A DNA stretch of 62,046 nt from NCBI GenBank assembly GCA_001579985.1, contig LRSR01013345.1, positions 1 to 62,046 on the forward strand. The letters are read 5' to 3'. The DNA comes from Hypsibius dujardini. Taxonomy: Eukaryota > Tardigrada > Eutardigrada > Parachela > Hypsibiidae. The notes beneath the pieces are model-generated. The model searched no databases and was not told the DNA's origin. It was given only the letters and a program-made list of their open reading frames with translations. Position numbers and translations under genes: made by a program. The first letter of the stretch is position 1. Every line of letters begins with the position of its first letter. Below are positions 1 through 6,936 of this stretch, one piece after another.

Positions 1-265
1 CGTTCAGGAACCGCTCAATTTTACCGTTGGGGGATCTTATCGGGTTCCGACGCGCCGCCCCCGCAAAAACCCGGCGCCTCGGAAAAAGTTGTAGCAAACT
101 ACCACGCGCGGTCGGTGTTTTTCCGGTGGAGGGCATTTGTTGGACACGCCCAACAAGTCCCCATATCCAATCATGATAGTTCTTTAACTCACGATTATCA
201 TACTTAGTTTGTAACTCTGTCCATTCTATTAACCCTATTCTGATGTATGTGCCATTTACCTTCAT
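1..265 (-). CDS. Partial open frame running off the left edge, unrecognised
   Basis: From an ATG at 263-265 the minus strand is open for 88 codons to the window edge without a stop. The first half is rich in Asn, Lys, Glu and Trp. The second half is GC-rich and rich in Arg, Pro and Ala. I recognise no domain. It lies downstream of, and in the same direction as, the virus-like genes to its right, so it could be another gene of that element, or chance open frame in GC-rich DNA. The rest of the gene, if real, lies outside the window. Confidence 0.25.
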   Translation of the reverse strand, partial: MKVNGTYIRIGLIEWTELQTKYDNRELKNYHDWIWGLVGRVQQMPSTGKTPTARGSLLQLFPRRRVFAGAARRNPIRSPNGKIERFLN

Positions 266-475
266 TTCTATAGTTAAAACTTTACTATATAATAATGTGT
301 TTTATTATTTCTACAGTCAGTTCTACTTCTTCTTTCCTTTCTTCCAGTTTATTTCTCTAACGGTCTTTATTATCAGTCTAATAAACTTGTTAACTATCCA
401 ACTGACGGTTGGTAGACCTAACACCTCAATACCGTATGATGGTATTTTCTTTCTTCTGATCACCTTTTTCTTTTT
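266..475. other. AT-rich spacer at left edge of the virus-like block
   Basis: About 210 bases of T-rich plus strand with no convincing gene. An open frame on the plus strand is almost all Phe, Ile, Leu and Tyr and reflects base composition. No terminal inverted repeat of the element could be recognised here. Confidence 0.4.
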
Positions 476-760
476 TTAAAGTTTCTTCCGTTTACGTCCA
501 CGACCTTCTTGGACTTCGGTAAGCTTTTTACTAATAGCCTCAACTGCTCCACGACCGGCGTTTTTAACAATACCTGTGGCGGCCTCTTGTAAATGTGGTA
601 CAGCGGCAGAGAGTGCTGCACGTGCGTGAGGGGCAGCAGATTTCAAAATAGGTTTTGCAAATGATGCAATCTTAGAAAAAAGGGACTTTATTAGTTGTGG
701 GAACCCCGCCCCGTACTGAGCGTGTGATCCATGATATCGAACCTTGGGACTGTATCCCAT
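476..760 (-). CDS. Adenovirus-core-like basic peptide of the Polinton/adintovirus type
   Basis: A 94-residue protein beginning MGYSPKVRYHG. It has an amphipathic, Ala-rich helical middle (about residues 20-75) and a strongly basic end (GRGRKRKKL). This layout resembles the small DNA-condensing or membrane-active core proteins (adenovirus pX/pVI-like) reported near the capsid genes of adintoviruses and Polintons. The frame is intact. It is the gene nearest the left edge of a run of minus-strand genes, 65 bases beyond the end of the penton-like gene, which fits a virion role. No enzyme motif is present. The assignment rests on composition, size and position, not on a diagnostic motif. Confidence 0.5.
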   Translation of the reverse strand: MGYSPKVRYHGSHAQYGAGFPQLIKSLFSKIASFAKPILKSAAPHARAALSAAVPHLQEAATGIVKNAGRGAVEAISKKLTEVQEGRGRKRKKL

Positions 761-825
761 CTGCGTAACAAAGACCCCTCATATCGACGGGGGTCTGGGA
801 TGTATTCTTTAAGCGGCATGACAAA

Positions 826-1755
826 CTAGTAGGGCCTGTAAGACCGAAAGTGTAATCGAATTAGGGATTTTCCAGAATGAAAACGTGCATTGTCCCCAAG
901 TTCATCAGCTATAGTCACTTGAATAATTTCAAACTGAGAAGGTAAAACGGGAACATAGTGACCGATGTCAAATTTTTCAGTCTCGACTTGTCCATACTTG
1001 CCGTCAATAGCTAGTGTCCGTAAAATTTGAGCCTTTTCCCCACCGAGAAAAGAAAAATCAGCGACGCTGCAGTAAACGTACAAAATTTGGTTACCAACAC
1101 TAGGATCGAATGCTCGTTGTGCTGTCCATGTCCATGGTTTAATGTCGGCAAATAGCATTCTGACTTTTTCGTCTTGTTCTGTAGCCGTTTTGGGTGTTGG
1201 TTTAGGCACATTGTCTAGCAGCGGGTATTTGAGAATTTTCTCTTGTGGCTAAAGTTCCAACATCGCCTTGAGTGTTTCAGAGCCTGGTGGAAAGGTCAAC
1301 ATAATCAGTGGAGAAGCAACTTTAAGGCGCAAAATGGGACTACTGCTCTCCGTCATGTAAAACGTTACGGCCGGAGTCTCCGTAGTGCGGCTGGAACTGA
1401 TGCGGTTAGTCAGCGTCACTTCTTCAAGCAGGGGTACTTGGTTGTTGATGACATTGATCAAATCTTTGGGTTCCTTGTAAAAATCCGCAGGAACCTTGAT
1501 GACGGTTTTGGTAGTTGGAAAAACCCACTTTTCATAATTAACACTTTTAATTTGATGAATTAAAATCTTTTGTTCCTCCTCTAGGGTCCACAATGTATTG
1601 GTATGATGAGCCTCTGCCAGGCAGACTTTCCATCGTCCCTTGAGTTAAATGGGCTGCTGCAATTTTGTAATCCATTCGGCTGCATTGTTGTTTGGATAAA
1701 GGTCCAAACAGCTGTCACATGGCAGTGTTATGTGGAACGATGAGGCTTCGTGCAT
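826..1755 (-). pseudogene. Penton/minor-capsid-like gene of the Polinton/adintovirus type, two nonsense codons
   Basis: One reading frame of 310 codons from an ATG at 1753-1755 to a stop at 826-828. It is interrupted only by TAA at 1645-1647 (codon 37) and TAG at 1249-1251 (codon 169). The N-terminal part (TLPCDSCLDLYPNNNAAEW, then GRWKVCLAEAHH) and the C-terminal part (IGHYVPVLPSQF, then LIRLHFRSYRPY) match what I recall of the penton-like protein conserved in animal Polintons. The start overlaps the 3' end of the integrase gene by 28 bases. Since all parts remain in one frame, decay was by substitution rather than indel. It is presumably not translated as a full protein. Confidence 0.6.
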
Positions 1756-2807
1756 TTTGATTTAAAAATCCACTCGTCGTCTTCCGAATCGTATCCCAAC
1801 CACCGAACCAAGCATTCGCTTTTTCCATTTCGTGTTCGCTCTTTAATAACTTTCTCAATCGTGAAAGTTTTTTCACTAAGATCGCCCCGGACTAATGATA
1901 ATTCCTGCTCGTAGAATTTGCTTGTTACAGGACTACCTTTTAAGGTTTAAATGCGGTACATTGGTTTCTTGTGAGGAATGACTGGCACAATTTTGTAAAT
2001 CCGTTTCTGGTAGCGATCCTCAAATCCTTTTTCAAACACACCCTTGAGTTTTGAGATTCTTACATGCTCACCGACCCGGTATCGTGGCGTCCTGCTACTT
2101 TGACTTAAGAGATCACTATAGAGCCGATTAAACACTTGTAAGGAATTGCCTTGTGAGACGTTATTTGGTTCGATACCATGAGCGCGGTGGATCGACCGAT
2201 TGTAAGAGTACACAAAATCTTGAATTTTGTCAATGTACTCTGTTGACATTCTGTGCCGAAACAGTCGCCATATGCGAGATTTAAAGGTACGAATAAGTCG
2301 TTCAGCTTGTCCCGCCTTGATGTCGTTGTTTTCAGTGGAAAACAATTCGACTTGCTTTGATTTAAAAAACGCTTTTACGGTAGAGTTAAAAAACTCTTTT
2401 GCTTTGTCCACTTGGATCCGTTTCGGTTCGCCCATTTCGTTAAACACTTTCTGCAGTGCCTTTTTAACATGATCGGCACTTTTGGTGAGAAGTAGTTGTA
2501 CGCTGGCCTTCTCGGAGAAACAGTCGATTGCAAACATTAGGTACTGCACACCTTTGTTTCCGTCTTTGTATCGGCGAAAGTTTGCAAGATCGATCTGAAA
2601 CTGCTGTGTCATATTGCTCAGGACAACACGGTTTCGAGGGAATTGTTTTCGGTTTTCCTTGTTGATGCTGTAAGGGTCGAGCTGTCCCAAAAGCTGTTGA
2701 GCCTGTTTCTTGTCCGCGACGTCTCCCTTCACACTTTCGAAAAATCGATCGATACCACCGAAGCTGCCGGGGTTCCGGGCGTCGAGGTACTTGTTCAGTA
2801 GATTCAT
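1728..2807 (-). pseudogene. Polinton-type retroviral-like integrase with chromodomain, one in-frame stop
   Basis: The 286 codons from 2807 encode the zinc-binding-like N-terminus typical of Polinton integrases (NPGSFGGIDRFFE) and the rve catalytic core. The presumed acidic triad lies in QIDLANF, RIQVDKAKEFFN and QAERLIRTFK, and an SH3-like tail (YRVGEHVRISKLKGVFEKGF) follows. A TAA at 1947-1949 stops the frame after PMYRI. The same frame then continues to 1728 and contains a chromodomain (FTIEKVIKERTRNGKSECLV, with the aromatic RWLGYDSEDDEW). The family normally carries this chromodomain, so the stop removes it. The enzyme joins linear element DNA to host DNA. The catalytic core itself is uninterrupted. 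Confidence 0.85.
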
Positions 2808-2883
2808 TGCAGCAATTGCTGATTACATTAAATTTAAAAATATGGCAAAATCGAAGAACTGATGGGCACCATTCAGCCATGCT

Positions 2884-3249
2884 TTAATGAAAAGAAATCC
2901 ACTTAAATCCACCCTTTTGTTTTTTAGGGGGGGCAATTATTTCTTGATGACTACGCTTGAGAAACTTTAATCTCCTTTTATTTTTTGGGAAGCCGAAAAG
3001 ATCAGTGACGCGCTTCCTTTTTCCGCGTTCCATTTCCATTTCATCCGATTTTGGCACACTGTTCATTTCCACGTCTGGTACGCGTTTGACTTCCCAGGTT
3101 GCTTTTCGTTTTCCTGACGGCTTCTTGGGAAGCTTGGGAATTGCTTTCATTTTTTTGATAACGTGTTCCTCTTCCTCTGTTTGACGTTTCGCAATACGCT
3201 TTGCAATTCTTGGTGACTTGAATGGTTTCTTTTTCGACTGACGTGCCAA
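2884..3249 (-). CDS. Highly basic, Lys/Arg-rich protein of the element
   Basis: An intact 121-residue frame starting MARQSKKKPFKSPRIAKRIA. It has several nuclear-localisation-like clusters (for example RGKRKRV and KNKRRLK) and ends KGGFKWISFH. It lies 76 bases upstream of the integrase start on the same strand, between integrase and ATPase. Small basic proteins in this position in adintoviruses and Polintons are thought to bind virion DNA. I recognise no specific family, and function is inferred from charge and position. Confidence 0.45.
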   Translation of the reverse strand: MARQSKKKPFKSPRIAKRIAKRQTEEEEHVIKKMKAIPKLPKKPSGKRKATWEVKRVPDVEMNSVPKSDEMEMERGKRKRVTDLFGFPKNKRRLKFLKRSHQEIIAPPKKQKGGFKWISFH

Positions 3250-3499
3250 GGGTTCAACGGGTAGTGGGAGATTTTGTTCAATTAAAACGGCCTTCTCTTG
3301 ACGCTGCGTGGGTGTTTCCGAATTTCAAGCTAAAAACCGGTCCAAGGAAGCTTATAGGAGATCGGCTTTTTCATAATCAATCAAATCATCCCGTTGAAGA
3401 ATGTTGTTCACTAGACAGCTCAAAGCCTTGACATCCTTCGAGTCCGGTGGCTGTCGTCCCTGGTATCGGTCAGCCACGTTGCGTGGCAGTAGACAAAAT
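3250..3499. other. Spacer with no recognised gene
   Basis: About 250 bases between two minus-strand genes of the virus-like element. An open frame on the plus strand overlaps the end of the basic-protein gene and shows no domain. It may hold decayed coding sequence, but nothing can be assigned. Confidence 0.3.
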
Positions 3500-3823
3500 T
3501 CATCCATTGAGTATAGCTCCTAGTACGCTTGCAATAACAGGCAAGATTGCAACAAGGAATCCACCACGCTGAAGAATTTCCTTCTTTTTCCTGTTTGGAT
3601 ACCGCTTTAATGCAATTAGTTTGAGAGATTTTCGCCAGCGATGACACATCTTCTTCTGTGCAGGAGTAAGTGGAACAGTGTTTTTAACAATGTTGACAGC
3701 AACTTCCTCCAGTCCACGCATTTGATTCTTGGTTGCCAGGCCATGCATTTGTCTCCGCTGCTTTGGTTTATGATCCCTCAAGGTGAGGACGTACGGAGTA
3801 AGCTGGCGGGTCTGCTGAAACAT
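3500..3823 (-). CDS. Small basic protein with C-terminal hydrophobic segment (adintovirus core-like)
   Basis: A 107-residue frame. The middle is basic (RKSLKLIALKRYPNRKKKE) and is followed by QRGGFLVAILPVIASVLGAI, a Gly-Gly-Phe-Leu motif leading into an apolar helix at the C-terminus. Adintovirus and Polinton gene sets commonly include short proteins of this pattern near the ATPase, compared with adenovirus minor core or membrane-lytic proteins. The start ATG sits about 90 bases beyond the stop of the ATPase frame on the same strand. The frame is intact. Family membership is inferred from the motif and context. Confidence 0.5.
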   Translation of the reverse strand: MFQQTRQLTPYVLTLRDHKPKQRRQMHGLATKNQMRGLEEVAVNIVKNTVPLTPAQKKMCHRWRKSLKLIALKRYPNRKKKEILQRGGFLVAILPVIASVLGAILNG

Positions 3824-3824
3824 T

Positions 3825-4483
3825 TTGCGGGAATTACTGTTTTCTTGCTGACGTATAATTTAGCAATCTGGTTTGGTAAAACGTTGCTGCGAACTCTTAA
3901 ATAGTCTGGTGTATCAGGTTTTCAAGTCTACAATTAATGGACAATATGGTTTAGCTGTAACCTTTTTGTAAGCATCAATCAAATGTGGAAGCCCTGTCTG
4001 CCTTGATAATAAAGAAATTTGTTGAACATCTCGAACGTTTTTGAACAACACAAGGTAGGATGCGTTAAGGTGAACATCCCTCATTGCTTTGCCTTGTTTG
4101 TAAAGGTTTTGCATAATCAGTATGACAGATACTCTACGATGATGTATGGCCTGTGTAAAAAGTTTGGTGCTACGCTTATTGTCGGCAATATCTTGACCGA
4201 AGTCATCTAGTATCAGTAATGTAGACTTGACACCATCAAAAAAGTGTTCGTCTTCTAAGACTCCCGAGATCCCTTTCACAAACTCGATTGACGGTACATC
4301 TTGCTGAAGCTCGGTAAACTTTTCTTGAAATTCACCGTAACAGTAAATAATACGATCCGGATTTTCATTCAGAATTTTATTACTTTCACGTATAAGGTTA
4401 AAAACAAACTCAGATTTTCCACTCATGGTCGGCCCACAAATAATAGCCCCAAATGGAACACGAAACTTCATAAAAGGTTCCAT
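3825..4483 (-). pseudogene. FtsK/A32-like genome-packaging ATPase, frameshifted near the C-terminus
   Basis: From the ATG at 4483 a 189-residue frame begins MEPFMKFRVPFGAIICGPT and contains a P-loop (GPTMSGKS, residues about 18-25) and a Walker B strand (STLLILDD, about residues 87-94). It ends at a stop at 3914-3916. Immediately past the stop, another frame carries the residues expected for the C-terminal strand of Polinton ATPases (DTPDYLRVRSNVLP), so a one-base indel has occurred near 3913. The family pumps viral DNA into the capsid. The nucleotide-binding core is preserved, and the broken part is the last 20-30 residues. Confidence 0.75.
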
Positions 4484-4486
4484 TGT

Positions 4487-4908
4487 TTACTTTGAAGCAA
4501 ATTCTGAAACAGCAAGAAACTCTGACCGGGCTTTAATATATTGACGAGCAATAGGACAGGATGGACTATCCAATCTATGCTGTAATCCTTTCGATGGTCC
4601 GCCGTTCGCCACAATTTCCTCCGCTTCTTTAACGCTCTTGATCAGACTACAATAAGCACACCGGACTTTGTTGTCGTTGGGATACTCAAAATCATGAAGA
4701 TGGAATCCTAGATGAAAGCTAGTTTGTCGTAGGAACCGTAGAGCATGGTGCGGTAGCGGGTTTCCATGGTGGGGTAACGTTTGGACATTAGGAGAGGTTC
4801 CAGATCAGCATCCAATCGACGAACGGCTCTCCAGTAGAGGATGGCATCAATCTTGTCCACTTTACTTCCGTGATGGGGAGTGTAAACGGAGGAAGAATGC
4901 ATGTACAC
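4487..4908 (-). pseudogene. BIR-like zinc-motif gene fragment, frameshifted
   Basis: Two adjoining minus-strand frames. The first (4708-4908) runs MYMHSSSVYTPHHGSKVDKI to DKLAFI and stops. A second frame continues from about 4712 down to a stop at 4487-4489 with GFHLHDFEYPNDNKVRCAYC, and later the arrangement H-x6-C (HRLDSPSC). The spacing C-x2-C-x23-H-x6-C and the preceding Gly-Phe resemble a baculovirus IAP repeat (BIR), whose usual spacing is C-x2-C-x16-H-x6-C. This could be a captured apoptosis-inhibitor fragment. The longer middle loop and the frame break keep confidence low. It lies next to the ATPase, upstream on the same strand. Confidence 0.35.
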
Positions 4909-5179
4909 ACGTGGCTGAAACCCCAGGCCGACCGAGTTAAAGCCAATTTTTTATCTGTGCCCAGCAAAATGGCGTGGTCGGAGTTTGAGCCAATTTTGGC
5001 CAATGCGTTCATCTGTTTCTTACGTCGCTTGATTCATTGATTTAACACCCGTATGACGAAAATCATAATTTCACGCGCAAAATTAAAACAAAACTCTGTT
5101 TCTAAAAAATCCTTCTGATATTAACCAGGAAATTACAGTCTGAGTTCCACAGGGATCACTAGAAAAAATTGAGTATTTG
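4903..5179. repeat. Left arm of a 0.8-kb inverted repeat
   Basis: This segment, starting GTACACACGTGGCTGAAACC, is repeated in reverse complement at about 5432-5709, ending GGTTTCAGCCACGTGTGTAC. By eye the arms are about 90 percent identical. The arms share the start of the clamp-like frame (MNALAKIGSNSDHAI), here on the minus strand. The sequences outside the arms differ. It could be a rearranged terminal inverted repeat, a foldback duplication, or a head-to-head junction of two elements. Confidence 0.8.
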
Positions 5180-5188
5180 TCAAAAATC

Positions 5189-5431
5189 ATGCAGAAATTT
5201 TTCCAGCAGAAAGGATTTTACCCCACCGTGGCCCGCAAAAAGCCCGGATATCTGGGGGTGGTTAAGATACGGCTGACAGGCGTATAGATTGAAAATGTCT
5301 CCGAAATTGAACCGCGCGTGCGGGAGCTGTGGATCAGATTGTCACACCCGAACTCTGCAAAAACCTGTACGACGGGATTCCCCGGGCGACTGGAGGCTGT
5401 CATTAAACAGAAAGGCGCGCGCATCCATCAA
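5189..5431 (+). pseudogene. Short frame in the inverted-repeat spacer, one internal stop
   Basis: The spacer between the arms reads as one plus-strand frame of about 81 codons from ATG at 5189 (MQKFFQQKGFYPTVARKKPG) to TAA at 5429-5431. It is broken by a single TAG at 5285-5287. Composition looks protein-coding, and the frame after the stop remains open for 47 codons. I recognise no family. Confidence 0.3.
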
Positions 5432-5709
5432 TAAATATTCAATATTTTTCCTGGTGATCCTGTGGAACTCAAACTGTCATTTCCTGACTAATATCAGAAT
5501 GATTTTTTAGGAACAGAGTTTTGTTTTAATTTTGCGCGTCAAATTATAATTCTCGTAATACTGGTGTTAAATCAATGAATCAAGCGATGTGAGGAACAGA
5601 TGAACGCATTGGCAAAAATTGGCTCAAACTCCGACCACGCCATTTTGCTGGGCACAGATAGAAAGTTGGTTTTAACTCGATCGGCCTGGGGTTTCAGCCA
5701 CGTGTGTAC
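5432..5709. repeat. Right arm of a 0.8-kb inverted repeat
   Basis: Reverse complement of 4903-5179. On the plus strand it contains the ATG (5600) of the clamp-like frame. Differences between the arms inside that frame include synonymous changes, which hints that the frame was under selection after the duplication. Confidence 0.8.
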
Positions 5710-6248
5710 TTGACCCATTTTGGATACAGACGCAAAGCATTCTCGGGTTGCATCACTTTCACAAGGAGTTCCTGCTAAATTTCTCCATGTCTGTTTGAGG
5801 AGTGCCAACTAACTTTCACGTTGATTTTCTCACCCTAGATTACACTGTTCCGTTATCGGATTCATCATGCTGTCGGGTTATCTGTCTCATCATGTTGTCG
5901 GGTGACCTAATTTGCTATTAAAGTGACTACACTTTTCTCAGCTCTTAGAAGGAAATTTGCATTCCCCGACGGAACCCGAGCAGGTTGGAGCACAATGTGG
6001 TTGTTGACGCAGATTGGTTCGTTATTAATTCTGTGAGTCATTTAAAACAATTAGCATTCTTTGCTCCTACTCTCGGAAAGTCAATCGAAATTACATTCAA
6101 TCTTCCGCCCTGGGCAAAACACCACCGCAGCTACTTACGTCTTCAAACAAAGAAATCTCATGGCTTGAATTGGGGTGAGCCTGGAATTTATCAGCACGAT
6201 CAAGTACGGATCGCTTTTGAAGACATCATCTTATTCTTGGGTGTTTGA
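5600..6248 (+). pseudogene. Possible sliding-clamp-like (PCNA/Rad9-type) gene, broken
   Basis: The N-terminal piece starts at the ATG at 5600 (MNALAKIGSNSDHAILLGTD, then KLVLTRSAWGFSHVCT), meets TGA at 5711-5713, and continues in the same frame (ILDTDAKHSRVASLSQGVPA) to about 5812. A later piece at 5985-6248 contains VSHLKQLAFFAPTLGKSIEI. The two pieces and their spacing (about 140 codons) resemble the first strand-loop region and the late strand-helix region of Rad9/PCNA-fold DNA clamps. Such a protein would tether the polymerase or act in damage signalling. The resemblance is weak and was judged by eye. The stop and the unreadable middle suggest a pseudogene. It lies upstream of the TBP-like gene on the same strand. 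Confidence 0.3.
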
Positions 6249-6374
6249 GCTACTCGCTTGACCTTCTTCACCAAGGGTTTCCAAAAGAAACAGCTGTTGG
6301 ACACTTACTTTCCATACCAGTGGGGACATTTAACGGATTTGGAAAACTTGGGGTGTCCGACTTTTGACAAATTG

Positions 6375-6936
6375 ACGCAACTGAAGAAGACGACTTTGAA
6401 CAAGGCCGTTGTCTTTGGATTATGGCTACACGAATCACAAACGTCATTGCCACAGCCCGACTCAACGCCGACCTGAAATTGGAAAGGATTGAACAGAAGA
6501 TCCCTATGGCGCAGTATGTTCCTCATCGCTTTTCTAGTTTTTTAATTAGGATTCTGGAACCGTTCAAAGCTCACTGTCAACTGTACCGGAACGGAAAGAT
6601 CACGGTCAATGGAGCCCGATCAGAATACGCTGCTGAGGCTTTGGTCCGACATTTTCAGACATTTTAAACTGTATCGGTTTTTCGACTTCTATTACTGACT
6701 TTAAAGTAGTCAATGTGGTCGGCACATGCAATCTCGGTTCTTTTATGCGACTGGAAGACTTGTGCTTACAGCTAAAAAATTCAGAATATCATCCAGAATC
6801 ATTCCCTAGCATGCGTGTTAAGCTGAAAAACTGTTCAGCTGTTCTTTTTCACAGTGGAAAATGTAATTTTTTGGGCGGTAATAAACAAGATATCGAGAAT
6901 GGCTACCATGAACTGCAAAAACTAATAAAGCACTAG
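6375..6936 (+). pseudogene. TATA-binding-protein-like gene, both core repeats, one frameshift
   Basis: The first repeat lies at about 6422-6667 (RITNVIATARLNADLKLERI, then YVPHRFSSFLIRILEP and NGKITVNGARSE). The second lies at about 6680-6936 (VVNVVGTCNLGSFMRLEDLC, then YHPESFPSMRVKLKN and HSGKCNFLGGNK). They align with the two pseudo-repeats of the TBP saddle that binds the TATA box, including the N-V-x-(S/G)-T/C strand, the Y-x-P-x-x-F turn and the S/N-G-K strand. The two repeats are in different frames, so a one-base indel lies near 6668. A short acidic stretch (ATEEDDFEQG) precedes the first repeat. Divergence from canonical TBP is large, so this is not a recent host retrocopy. It sits antisense to, and tail to tail with, the DNA polymerase gene. 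Confidence 0.8.

Noticed and set aside
243-479. Plus-strand frame rich in Phe, Ile and Leu
   Set aside because: Composition follows the T-rich strand. It has no domain and lies antisense in an AT-rich spacer.
6258-6476. Plus-strand frame between the clamp-like and TBP-like genes
   Set aside because: It overlaps the start of the TBP-like gene in another frame and shows no recognisable motif. Retained only as possible decayed coding DNA.
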